A stretch of DNA of 6,703 nt from Anaerolineales bacterium (GTDB taxonomy: Bacteria; Chloroflexota; Anaerolineae; Anaerolineales; DRMV01): the NCBI GenBank assembly GCA_015491595.1, contig WFVP01000375.1, positions 1 through 6,703 of the forward strand, read 5' to 3'. The position numbers were made by a program, and so were the translations under genes. Numbering within the stretch: position 1 is the first letter of the stretch; each line of letters begins with the position of its first letter. A model generated the notes under the pieces. It was not told where the DNA came from. It ran no database searches and saw only the letters and a program-made list of their open reading frames with translations. Shown here in pieces: positions 1 through 6,464 of this stretch.

Positions 1-510
1 GGCGATGGCCACCCGCTGCCGCATCCCGCCGCTGAGCTCGAAGGGATACCGGGTGAGGAACGCCTCGGGTACGCCCACGTAGCGGAACATCTCCCGGGCC
101 TTGTCCAGGGCCTCGGCCTTGGTCATGTTCCGGTGGAGCATGAGGGGTTCGGCAATCTGGTCCCCCACCCGGATAACGGGGTTGAGGGCGTTCATGGCCG
201 CCTGGGGAACCCAGGTAATCTTGTTCCACCGGATTTTCGTCCGAAAGGCCTCGTCGTCCAGTTCCATGATGTTCTCGCCGTCCAGCAAGACCGTCCCCGA
301 AAACTGGGCCACGTTCCGGGGCAACAACCGCAAGATGGCCCGGGTCAGGGACGTCTTCCCACATCCCGATTCCCCGATGATGACCACCGCTCGGTTCTCG
401 CCCAGGTGGAAGTCCACGTGGTCCACCGCCTGGACGATGCCCTTCCGGGTCTGGAAGTAAAGCACCAAGTCGTGGGCTTGCAACACGTAGTTATTGGTCG
501 ACTGGCTCAT
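1..510 (-). CDS. Peptide/nickel-type (Opp/Dpp) ABC importer ATPase, DppD-like, 3'-truncated by the window edge
   Basis: This is a cytoplasmic nucleotide-binding subunit that would power the importer encoded by the two permeases upstream. Only the first 170 residues are present. Visible are the Walker A loop GESGCGKT (residues 46-53), the Q-loop VPQAAMNALNPV (Q103) and the ABC signature LSGGMRQRVAIA (159-170), where the window stops. Walker B, the switch histidine and the C-terminal oligopeptide-transporter region lie beyond the left edge. The text around the Q-loop, including the ALNPV and QIAEPL stretches, is typical of the DppD/OppD group. The ATG at 510-508 lies one base after the permease C stop (TAACATG), and GGGAG within the last permease codons serves as ribosome binding site, so translation is probably coupled. 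Family-5 importers usually have two ATPases, so a DppF-like partner is expected to follow beyond the edge. The substrate is unknown. Confidence 0.95.
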   Translation of the reverse strand, partial: MSQSTNNYVLQAHDLVLYFQTRKGIVQAVDHVDFHLGENRAVVIIGESGCGKTSLTRAILRLLPRNVAQFSGTVLLDGENIMELDDEAFRTKIRWNKITWVPQAAMNALNPVIRVGDQIAEPLMLHRNMTKAEALDKAREMFRYVGVPEAFLTRYPFELSGGMRQRVAIA

Positions 511-511
511 G

Positions 512-1864
512 TTACAACTCCCGCAAACGGGGATTGAAGATGCGGTCCAGGGAGAAGCCCAGCATGGCAAAGGCCACCCCGGTAATCATCAAGGCAAAGG
601 TGGGCTCCAGAATCCAGTAGTAGTGCCCTTGCAACAGCGCCCCGTTCACCCGGGCCTCGTCGATAATCTTGCCCCAGGTGGGAAGCACCGGGTCACCCAG
701 GCCCAACAGGGCCAACGCGGCCTCCAGGAACACGAAGGACGGAATGCCCAACACCAGGGAGGGGATGATGGTGGGGATGATGCGGGGAATCATGTAGAAG
801 AACACGATGCGCAAGTCGCTGGCTCCATAGGCCTTCGCCGCCTCGATGTAAGGCAGGGCTTTCACCTGGAGGAAGATGGCCCGATTGGTCTTGATGCCGG
901 CGCCGAAGATGGACAGGGCGATGATGGCGAAGAGCATCACCACCAGGCTGCGGGTCCAGAACACGCCAATCATGATGAGGATAGGCAGGGCGGGGAGCAC
1001 CATGTTCACTTCCGTGATGCGCTGGATGATGGAATCCACCCATCCTCCGAACCACACGCCAATCGCCGCGATAATCATGGTCAACACCGTCGTCCCCACC
1101 GCGGCCACCAGGCCGAAGCTCAAGGCCACCGGCGCGCCCCACAGCAGGGCGACGCTCAAATCGCGACGCAAGTGGTCGGTCCCGGCCCATCCGTGGACCT
1201 TGCCGTAGACCACCACCTTGCTGGTGATGGTGGATTCCGGCTCAAACAGCGTGGCCTCGATCCGGAGTTGATACGTTCCCTTGAGGACGACGGGCTCCTC
1301 CGCCTTGGGGTCCTCGGCGAAAATGGCCTCCACAATATCCCGACGCTCGGGCAACCGAAGCCGTTGGGCGATTTTCTCCTCTTGGGAAACCAGGAAGACC
1401 TGCCGCCCGCCCTTCACCGAAAGGTCCCCCAACCGGATTTCCTCGCCATCCGGGCGCACCAAAATCACGGAGACGTAGGGGGCCTTGGTTTCGAACTCCG
1501 CCTCCAGGGTGACGGCCAGGTCCTGAGGGAATTCGTCGTACTGGAACTCGAAGGTGTAGATGGTGTCGTCAATCCAGAGGTTGTCGTCCACCTGCTCCTG
1601 CCGACGCTCCACATCGGGGTCGGTGGAAAGCATCTTGATGGTCTTGGGCAACTTGGTCCGGCGGAAGTAGTTCACCCACTCAGGCGCGGCCAGCCGGGGA
1701 TTGTCCCCCCACACGGCCTCGCCTCCCCGCCACAGGTCCACCACCTCGGAGTAGGGGATGGTCACCACCGTGTAGATGGAGACGGCCACGAAGACCAGGA
1801 TGATGAACAGGCCCAGCATGGCCGAAGGGTAGTAGCGAATCTCACGCCAAGCACCACGCAACAT
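512..1864 (-). CDS. ABC importer permease, DppC-like, with large extracytoplasmic insert
   Basis: This is an inner-membrane permease subunit of a peptide/nickel-type importer, 450 aa against about 280-300 for ordinary DppC/OppC. Helix 1 spans about residues 15-35. Residues 36-227 form an extracytoplasmic region rich in alternating beta-strand-like segments (about 100-220). Then comes GTDHLRRD (228-235), matching the family's GTDxxGRD but with Arg for Gly. The remaining helices lie in about 241-435. The EAA loop that contacts the ATPase starts at EAAKAYGASDLRI (341) and ends MIPR, with Met where the family often has His. FLEAALALLGLGDP (379-391) and the ending RIFNPRLREL are classic for DppC. 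The ATG at 1864 has AGGAGG eight bases upstream, overlapping the TAG of permease B. The gap to B is 12 bases and to the ATPase 1 base. Family assignment is firm; the role of the insert is unknown. Confidence 0.95.
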   Translation of the reverse strand: MLRGAWREIRYYPSAMLGLFIILVFVAVSIYTVVTIPYSEVVDLWRGGEAVWGDNPRLAAPEWVNYFRRTKLPKTIKMLSTDPDVERRQEQVDDNLWIDDTIYTFEFQYDEFPQDLAVTLEAEFETKAPYVSVILVRPDGEEIRLGDLSVKGGRQVFLVSQEEKIAQRLRLPERRDIVEAIFAEDPKAEEPVVLKGTYQLRIEATLFEPESTITSKVVVYGKVHGWAGTDHLRRDLSVALLWGAPVALSFGLVAAVGTTVLTMIIAAIGVWFGGWVDSIIQRITEVNMVLPALPILIMIGVFWTRSLVVMLFAIIALSIFGAGIKTNRAIFLQVKALPYIEAAKAYGASDLRIVFFYMIPRIIPTIIPSLVLGIPSFVFLEAALALLGLGDPVLPTWGKIIDEARVNGALLQGHYYWILEPTFALMITGVAFAMLGFSLDRIFNPRLREL

Positions 1865-1876
1865 GGCCTCTGCCTC

Positions 1877-3010
1877 CTAAACCGTGGCCCGGGGGCCACC
1901 CACATCCACCCGGGGATCCACAATGGCGTAGATGATGTCGAGCAGGAATACCGTAATGGCCAACAGGTAAGCGTAGATGACGGTGATGCCCACAATCACC
2001 GCGGTGTCGAACACCTGAATGGCCTGGTAATAGGTACGCCCAATCCCGGGCCAGTCGAAGACGGTCTCGAAGATGATTTGCCCCAACCACACACTGATCA
2101 AGGCTAAGGCAAAGGAGGTGATGATGGTGGGCAAGGTGGGCCGCAAGATATAGCGCCGCTCGATGGCCCGCGGGGGCAACCCCTTCGCTTTGGCCATTTC
2201 CACGTAGTCCTCACTGGAGTAAATCAGGAAGAAGGTGCGCCAGCTGTAGACACCGATGAACAAGGCACTGAGAATCTGGGCGCCGATGGGAAGGATGAGA
2301 TGTTTGGCCACGTCCAGGGCATACTCCCATCGGGTCTCGGGAGGGGGCGTGGAAATCATGCCGCCGAAGGGAAGAATCTTCAACCAGGCGGCGAAGATGG
2401 CAATCAAGAAGATGGCGTAGAACCATCCTGGCGCCGCCGAGAGGGGCGAGAGGGATACGAAGATGCGGTCCAGAAGACTGCCGTAGTTCCGGGACAGGTG
2501 AAGGGAGATGAAGAGGGAGAGGAAGAAAATGATGAGCGACGAGGTCCCGAACAGGAACAGGGTCGGTGGGAGGCGTTCCAGGATAATCAACCGCACCTGG
2601 CGGGAACCGCTGTCGCTGGTCATGTTCTCGGCCCGGCCCAGGTTCAAGCTCAGGGCCTGGCTCAGAAAGACGAAGCTGCGCACCAGAAACGGCTTGTCCA
2701 AGCCGTAACGTCGCTCCAAACGGCGCACCTCTTCCTCGATGCGTTTCTGCCGGGCTTCGGGAGGCAACGCCTTGAAGGTCGGGTCGTTCTGAAAGCGCAT
2801 GGCCACGGATTCCCGAATCATGGCCCGGCGGATTTCATCTACGTGCCCGCCCATGTTGGCGATGAGCACCGTCAGGTACACGCCGACGACCACGGTCACC
2901 AGGAGCATGATGGAGCGCACCAGGGTATACCGCAGCACGCGCTTCCATGTGCTTACCCCACCCTGTGCCTTAGGCGCTTCCACGGAAATCGAAACAGCCT
3001 GTTCCGTCAT
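1877..3010 (-). CDS. ABC importer permease, DppB-like
   Basis: This is the partner inner-membrane permease, 377 aa against roughly 305-340 for typical DppB/OppB. A 25-residue cytoplasmic leader precedes helix 1 (about 31-52). An enlarged, highly charged and helix-prone extracytoplasmic segment (about 55-105) leads into RRYGLDKPFLVR, which matches the family's GLDxP motif, and then SLNLGRAE. The EAA loop is at 268-294 (DYVEMAKAKGLPPRAI...LRPTLP). ETVFDWPGIGRTYYQAI (315-331) and DIIYAIVDPRVDVG near the C-terminus are hallmark DppB motifs. The ATG at 3010 has two candidate ribosome binding sites: AGGAGG (3029-3024, 13 bases away, rather far) and AGGTGG (3020-3015, 4 bases away). It is the first gene of the permease/ATPase operon and has its own TATAAT box just upstream. 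Confidence 0.95.
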   Translation of the reverse strand: MTEQAVSISVEAPKAQGGVSTWKRVLRYTLVRSIMLLVTVVVGVYLTVLIANMGGHVDEIRRAMIRESVAMRFQNDPTFKALPPEARQKRIEEEVRRLERRYGLDKPFLVRSFVFLSQALSLNLGRAENMTSDSGSRQVRLIILERLPPTLFLFGTSSLIIFFLSLFISLHLSRNYGSLLDRIFVSLSPLSAAPGWFYAIFLIAIFAAWLKILPFGGMISTPPPETRWEYALDVAKHLILPIGAQILSALFIGVYSWRTFFLIYSSEDYVEMAKAKGLPPRAIERRYILRPTLPTIITSFALALISVWLGQIIFETVFDWPGIGRTYYQAIQVFDTAVIVGITVIYAYLLAITVFLLDIIYAIVDPRVDVGGPRATV

Positions 3011-3014
3011 AATG

Positions 3015-3050
3015 CCACCTCATCCTCCTTGTGGGGTGACGCCTATTATA
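3015..3050 (-). promoter_or_regulatory. Promoter -10 and leader of the permease operon
   Basis: On the minus strand, 3050-3045 reads TATAAT, a perfect -10 box. The best -35 match, TTCCAA at 3074-3069 with an 18-base spacer, is weak (3 of 6). Transcription would start near 3038, giving a leader of about 28 bases that carries AAGGAGG and AGGTGG. A weak -35 next to the palindromic motif at 3079-3095 would suit an activator-dependent promoter; that part is inference. Confidence 0.6.
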
Positions 3051-3078
3051 CCCCATCCTCCAGGGACATTGGAACCGA

Positions 3079-3095
3079 ACAAAATGGCGCTTTGT
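3079..3095. promoter_or_regulatory. Palindromic operator-like motif upstream of the permease operon
   Basis: The plus strand reads ACAAAATGGCGCTTTGT, with inverted arms ACAAA/TTTGT around ATGGCGC. The same motif, with one substitution and one inserted base, lies in the promoter of the binding-protein gene (5942-5959, read on the minus strand). Its centre is about 49 bases upstream of the predicted start of the permease transcript. The shared presence in both promoters of one transporter suggests a common regulator, which is not encoded in this window. Confidence 0.4.
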
Positions 3096-3197
3096 CATCG
3101 GCCACGGTCAACGGGCTGTTGGCAGGTCATCTGAAGCGCCCGACAGCGGCGTCGTGTGCAATTTGGAATTGGACCACAAAGCCCTGGGGGAGTGGGG

Positions 3198-3236
3198 AAA
3201 CAAAAGAGGGGAGGCCCCTCGTCGGGACCTCCCCTC
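3198..3236 (-). terminator. Intrinsic terminator after the solute-binding protein gene
   Basis: On the minus strand a 13-bp stem (3236-3224 pairing with 3218-3206, one G-U pair) with outer arms GAGGGGAGG/CCTCCCCTC closes a 5-base GACGA loop. It is followed at once by TTTTGTTT (3205-3198). It begins 15 bases after the TAA of the binding-protein gene. This is a textbook Rho-independent terminator. It should separate most binding-protein transcripts from the permease operon, though partial read-through is possible. Confidence 0.92.
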
Positions 3237-3251
3237 AGGCATGGGCTACCG

Positions 3252-5891
3252 TTACGGCAGCACCAGGAATTCGACGCTGCTCAGGCTGGGGATGCTGACC
3301 GCCTTGGAGGTCACCGCCACCTCCAGTCGAGCCGCACCCACGCCCAGCTCGCCCAACTGGTCCGCGGTGAGCTCGATGGTGTAGCGGCCCTCTTCGGCCA
3401 TGGTCGCATCGCCCGTGGCCACCACGTTGCCCTCGGCGTTGAAGAGCAGGTACTTGACGGCCGCGATTTCGTTGGCGGGATAGGGCTCACCCTTGAAGGT
3501 GATCACCACCTCGAAGGTCGCGCCTTCGGCCGCCCGCACCCGCGCCGGGCCTTCGATGGTCACGTCGGCCAGCATGGGCTCGGAGAAGCGGAGCCACCGG
3601 TCAGCCGGGTCGGGGAAGTCCTCGAAGCGCTTGATGACCACGGTCTTCTCCACGGGGAAGACCTTGTCCAGGTAGAAGGGACCCGTGCCGATCCAGAAGT
3701 GGCCCATCTTCTCGTACCAGGCCTTGTAGTTGGCCCAGCGCTGCTGCGCCTCTTCCGCGGTGATGTACTGACCCAGCACGTTGGCGTACGGGATGAAGCC
3801 CTCGTTGGCCGCCTGGTCCAGGTACTTGGCCAGGATTTCCAGGCTGGGCCCAGCGATGTAGCTCATCCACTCCACGCCCAGGGCGTCGGCCTTGTCCGCG
3901 GTGAAGGCCAGCTCCTCGTTCTGCTCGGCCAGCACGCCCAGGGCAATCATGTGCCAGGCGCCCTCGCCGAAGCCGTACTGCGGCCACAGGGTGGTCACCG
4001 TCAGCTCGGCGTCCAGTTGGAAGGAGTCGGTGTACCACTCGATGACCAGCGGCTGCTCGGACACGATGCGGACGCCCTTGAACACGCTCAGGAAGGACTC
4101 AAAGTCACCCTGGTAGGACTCGTCGAAGATGGGGCTGTCGGGCTTGCCGCGGTCGAAGGTGAGGATGAGGCCCATGATGACGTCGGCGATGTCGAAGGAG
4201 CTGCCGTCGTGCCACTTCACCGTGTCGTAGAGGTCCTCAGGATAGTAGACCACCGACTTGATGCGGGCCGTGCGCTGCTCACCCAGCTCGCCCGCGGTGA
4301 TGAAGCGCTGCTCCTTGGCATCCCAGTCGACCCAGGCGTCCTCGGGCACCACGATTTCATCCTGGAATTCCAGGGTCACCCAATCCAGGGTCTTGGTGAT
4401 GGGCGTACCGGTCTGGGCCACCACCTCGGCCCGCTCGATGCGATACGGCCAAGCCAAGCCCGTGAAGGGATCGGGCAGCACACCCTGGGAACCCAGCGCC
4501 CGGTAGACCTGGGCGTCGTAGATGGCGTTGGAACCACCCACGGGGTTCCACGGATCAGAGAGCACGTCCGCGTTCAACCAGGTGATGGACCCGCCTTCCT
4601 GGCCCGTGCGGCGCAGGGTCAGCGGCCAGAGCCAGGCACCGGACACACCACCGGCCAGATCGTAGGCTACCTCGATGTCGTTGCGCACCACGGAGAAGGA
4701 CTTCTGGTCCACCAGCCAGATGCGGACGGACTCTTGCAGCGCCAGCTCCAGGGCCTGGCGGAAGAGCTCATCACGCTCGGCGATGTCCTTGAAGTCGTTG
4801 TTGGCCAGGCGCTCGGAAATCTTGTCGAACTCGGGGCCGGGATCGTAGGTCTGCCACAGGGCAATGCCAATGCCTCGCGGCGTGTAGAAGAACTCGAAGT
4901 TACCGCCCTGGTCACGGCTCACCACGGTGGTGATCCAGCCGCCCGTGTAGGCGTGCCACGTGCCCTCCGCGGGGTTGCCGCGAATCCAGAAGGCACCCAG
5001 CTCGGAGAAGGTACCGTAGTGGCGCTTGACCTGGAAGCCCAGGGCCTCCAACTGGTTGGCGAAGTAGTCGCCAATCTCCTTCCGCTCGTCCTCGGTGCGG
5101 ATGAGGACCACGATTTCCACGGGCTCACCGTTGTAGGTCCAGATGCCTTCCTCGTTCAAGGTGGCGCCCATGGCCTCCATCTCGGCCGTCACCACCTCTT
5201 TGGCCTTGTCGAAGTTGTACGCGTACTTGGCCTCCAGCTCCCGCACCTTGTCAATGTAGCGGGCATAGTCAGGGAAGGCACTGGTGATGGGCAGGTACTT
5301 GGGGGTGGCCAGGCCGCCCATGATTTCCCGGGCAATGTAGTCCCGGTCCACGAGCCAGTTCATGGCCTCGCGGATCTTCTTGTTGCCGAAGGGGTTGAGC
5401 TGACCGTTGTCGAATTCACAAATGGCCGTCTCTTCCACCCCTTCGTCCGTGGTCCGGGTACCACAAATGCCCGTCGCGTCTTCCGCCACTTCCTCCGTGG
5501 GCTTCCACTGCTTGTAGGTGTTGAAGGTCAGCTCGTTGTACACGCCGAAGAACTCCAACACCTTGACGTCCGGGTTGGCCTTGGCCTCCTTGTAGATGTC
5601 CGGATTGCCAATGGTGAACGCATACACGTCCACCAGGCCACCCTTCACCTGCTCGTAGCCCGCGACGTCATCCGTCTCGGTGATAAAGGTCACCTCATCG
5701 ACCCACGCGCCGGTGCGCGGCTGAGGCGTCGGCGTGGGCTCAGGCGCCTTGGTAGGCTCAGGAGCCGCCTCCGTCGCCGGCGGCTTCTCCTCGGGCGCCT
5801 CCGTCGGTGTAGGCGTGGCCTTTTCGCAGGCAGCCAGCGCGCCCAAAACCAACGCCGCCACAACGGCCCATACGATGAACTTCTTCCTCAT
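3252..5891 (-). CDS. Solute-binding lipoprotein, SBP family 5 type, apparently circularly permuted with C-terminal Ig-like domain
   Basis: This is the extracytoplasmic receptor of the importer, a predicted lipoprotein of 879 aa; usual family-5 proteins have about 500-600. Residues 1-22 form a signal peptide ending in the lipobox LAAC (C22), and 23-62 a Pro/Thr/Glu/Ala-rich tether. Residues 63-430 match the normally C-terminal part of the fold: VDEVTFI, GGLVDVYAF, then NPFGNKKIREAMNWLVDRD (166-184) and NQLEALGFQVK. Residues 433-760 match the normally N-terminal part: SDPWNP, YRALGSQGVLPDPFTG, VKWHDGSSFDIADVIMG (558-574), then GTGPF (735-739). Residues 773-879 look like a beta-sandwich. An in-frame ATG at 5954 lies inside the promoter and is rejected; the start at 5891 has tandem Shine-Dalgarno sites and gives a proper signal peptide. 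Cys143 and Cys158 sit in an insert and could form a disulphide. The family is clear; the ligand is unknown (peptide, sugar or other). Confidence 0.92.
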   Translation of the reverse strand: MRKKFIVWAVVAALVLGALAACEKATPTPTEAPEEKPPATEAAPEPTKAPEPTPTPQPRTGAWVDEVTFITETDDVAGYEQVKGGLVDVYAFTIGNPDIYKEAKANPDVKVLEFFGVYNELTFNTYKQWKPTEEVAEDATGICGTRTTDEGVEETAICEFDNGQLNPFGNKKIREAMNWLVDRDYIAREIMGGLATPKYLPITSAFPDYARYIDKVRELEAKYAYNFDKAKEVVTAEMEAMGATLNEEGIWTYNGEPVEIVVLIRTEDERKEIGDYFANQLEALGFQVKRHYGTFSELGAFWIRGNPAEGTWHAYTGGWITTVVSRDQGGNFEFFYTPRGIGIALWQTYDPGPEFDKISERLANNDFKDIAERDELFRQALELALQESVRIWLVDQKSFSVVRNDIEVAYDLAGGVSGAWLWPLTLRRTGQEGGSITWLNADVLSDPWNPVGGSNAIYDAQVYRALGSQGVLPDPFTGLAWPYRIERAEVVAQTGTPITKTLDWVTLEFQDEIVVPEDAWVDWDAKEQRFITAGELGEQRTARIKSVVYYPEDLYDTVKWHDGSSFDIADVIMGLILTFDRGKPDSPIFDESYQGDFESFLSVFKGVRIVSEQPLVIEWYTDSFQLDAELTVTTLWPQYGFGEGAWHMIALGVLAEQNEELAFTADKADALGVEWMSYIAGPSLEILAKYLDQAANEGFIPYANVLGQYITAEEAQQRWANYKAWYEKMGHFWIGTGPFYLDKVFPVEKTVVIKRFEDFPDPADRWLRFSEPMLADVTIEGPARVRAAEGATFEVVITFKGEPYPANEIAAVKYLLFNAEGNVVATGDATMAEEGRYTIELTADQLGELGVGAARLEVAVTSKAVSIPSLSSVEFLVLP

Positions 5892-5895
5892 GAGG

Positions 5896-5910
5896 ACCTC
5901 CTTCCTCCTT
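5896..5910 (-). promoter_or_regulatory. Tandem Shine-Dalgarno sites that fix the binding-protein start
   Basis: The minus strand reads AAGGAGGAAGGAGGT, giving two adjacent ribosome binding sites 12 and 4 bases before the ATG at 5891. They favour this start over the upstream in-frame ATG at 5954 and suggest strong translation, as expected for an abundant binding protein. Confidence 0.8.
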
Positions 5911-5933
5911 TTTGGGTTTTGAGGGTGTCTCAA

Positions 5934-5962
5934 CATATAGCACAAAGGCGCCATTCTGTCAA
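5934..5962 (-). promoter_or_regulatory. Sigma-70-type promoter of the binding-protein gene
   Basis: On the minus strand a perfect -35 TTGACA (5962-5957) is separated by 17 bases from TATATG (5939-5934). The -10 is preceded by TG one base upstream (TGCTATATG), an extended -10. Transcription would start near 5927 with a leader of about 36 bases. This is the strongest promoter in the window and fits high expression of a receptor. Confidence 0.8.
5942..5959. promoter_or_regulatory. Operator-like motif inside the binding-protein promoter
   Basis: The minus strand reads ACAGAATGGCGCCTTTGT, lying between and overlapping the -35 and -10 boxes. It matches the 17-base motif at 3079-3095 except for one substitution and one extra base. 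A weaker copy, AAAAAGGCGCTATCGT on the plus strand, is at 5968-5983, centred near -48 like the permease site. A protein bound between -35 and -10 would be expected to repress. The regulator is unknown. Confidence 0.4.
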
Positions 5963-5994
5963 AGGGGAAAAAGGCGCTATCGTACGAGGAAAAC

Positions 5995-6325
5995 CTATCG
6001 TCCCACGCCTCCTACGCGCCACACCCTTCGCCCGGTCGTGTACCCAATGGTCGCCGAAGCGCTCCCTTCCCCCGGACCCAGGTCCACCTTCACCTCCATC
6101 TCCATCTTCCACCTCCCCATCCCAGGTTTCGAGCACCTCCATGGAGGCCCTGGCCGCCAACAAACGCGCCCAGTCCCCTTCACGGCCTCCACCACCTCCG
6201 CGAAGGGAATGCGCTTCAGAGTATGACCACCGTCCGTTCCTGGGTCGCGGTCTCCTGAATCTCCACGCCGGTCTCGAGGCCCGAGGCCTCCTTCTCTCTC
6301 CTTCCAGTTGCAAGCGAACTTCCAC
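5995..6325 (-). pseudogene. Possible frameshifted remnant of an unrecognised gene
   Basis: This stretch has no convincing intact gene, but its minus strand gives protein-like segments that follow one another while changing frame. From a GTG at 6325 with AGGAGG seven bases upstream come VEVRLQLEGE, then SGLETGVEIQETATQERTVV, LKRIPFAEVVEAVKG, DWARLLAARASMEVLETWDG and finally EVKVDLGPGEGSASATIG. The single uninterrupted frame from the same GTG is rich in Arg and Gly runs and would cross the binding-protein promoter, so it is unlikely to be the product. I do not recognise the family. The alternative is non-coding, purine-biased spacer DNA that only looks coding by chance. Confidence 0.3.
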
Positions 6326-6435
6326 GAAGGCGCCTCCTGGCCGCGGTCATCCGTGTTTTCGGATGCGGGGATGCCACGGCGCGCACCCATCCCGTTGCCC
6401 CTTGTCCCCGGTCCCTTCGGGGCCTCCACCGGTGT

Positions 6436-6444
6436 TGGTATAAT
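6436..6444 (+). promoter_or_regulatory. Extended -10 promoter of the Trm112-like gene
   Basis: The sequence TGGTATAAT is a perfect extended -10 box. At a 17-base spacer the -35 position (6416-6421, TTCGGG) is poor, which extended -10 promoters tolerate. Transcription would start near 6451, leaving a leader of about 24 bases before the ATG at 6475. Confidence 0.65.
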
Positions 6445-6448
6445 GACC

Positions 6449-6464
6449 CCATCCCCCCGGATGG
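6449..6464 (+). promoter_or_regulatory. Small hairpin touching the Trm112 ribosome binding site
   Basis: CCATCC (6449-6454) and GGATGG (6459-6464) are perfect 6-bp inverted arms around a CCCC loop. The 3' arm shares two bases with the GGAGG ribosome binding site (6463-6467). It lies at the very start of the predicted transcript. It may affect mRNA stability or initiation, or be chance in GC-rich DNA. Confidence 0.3.

Noticed and set aside
494..2107. Long plus-strand open frame (537 codons) across the permease genes
   Set aside because: It runs antisense to two recognisable permeases and gives His/Gln/Gly-rich non-protein-like text. It is a shadow frame.
3159..3171. Inverted repeat CAATT-TGG-AATTG in the receptor-permease gap
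   Set aside because: The 5-bp arms are too short, it has no second copy in the window and no clear promoter placement.
5892..5954. N-terminal extension of the binding protein from the ATG at 5954
   Set aside because: That ATG lies between the -35 and -10 boxes and would put 21 non-signal residues before MRKKFIVWAVV. The tandem Shine-Dalgarno sites point to 5891.
5930..6325. Uninterrupted 131-codon minus-strand frame from the GTG at 6325 as a real gene
   Set aside because: Despite a good ribosome binding site, it contains Arg/Gly-rich low-complexity parts and runs through the binding-protein promoter. A frameshifted remnant explains the protein-like fragments better.
3156..6443. Very long plus-strand open frame (about 1095 codons) opposite the binding-protein gene
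   Set aside because: Its translation is rich in His, Gly, Arg and low-complexity text with no recognisable domain, as expected antisense to a GC-rich gene. The minus strand has a clear lipoprotein with signal peptide, ribosome binding sites and terminator.
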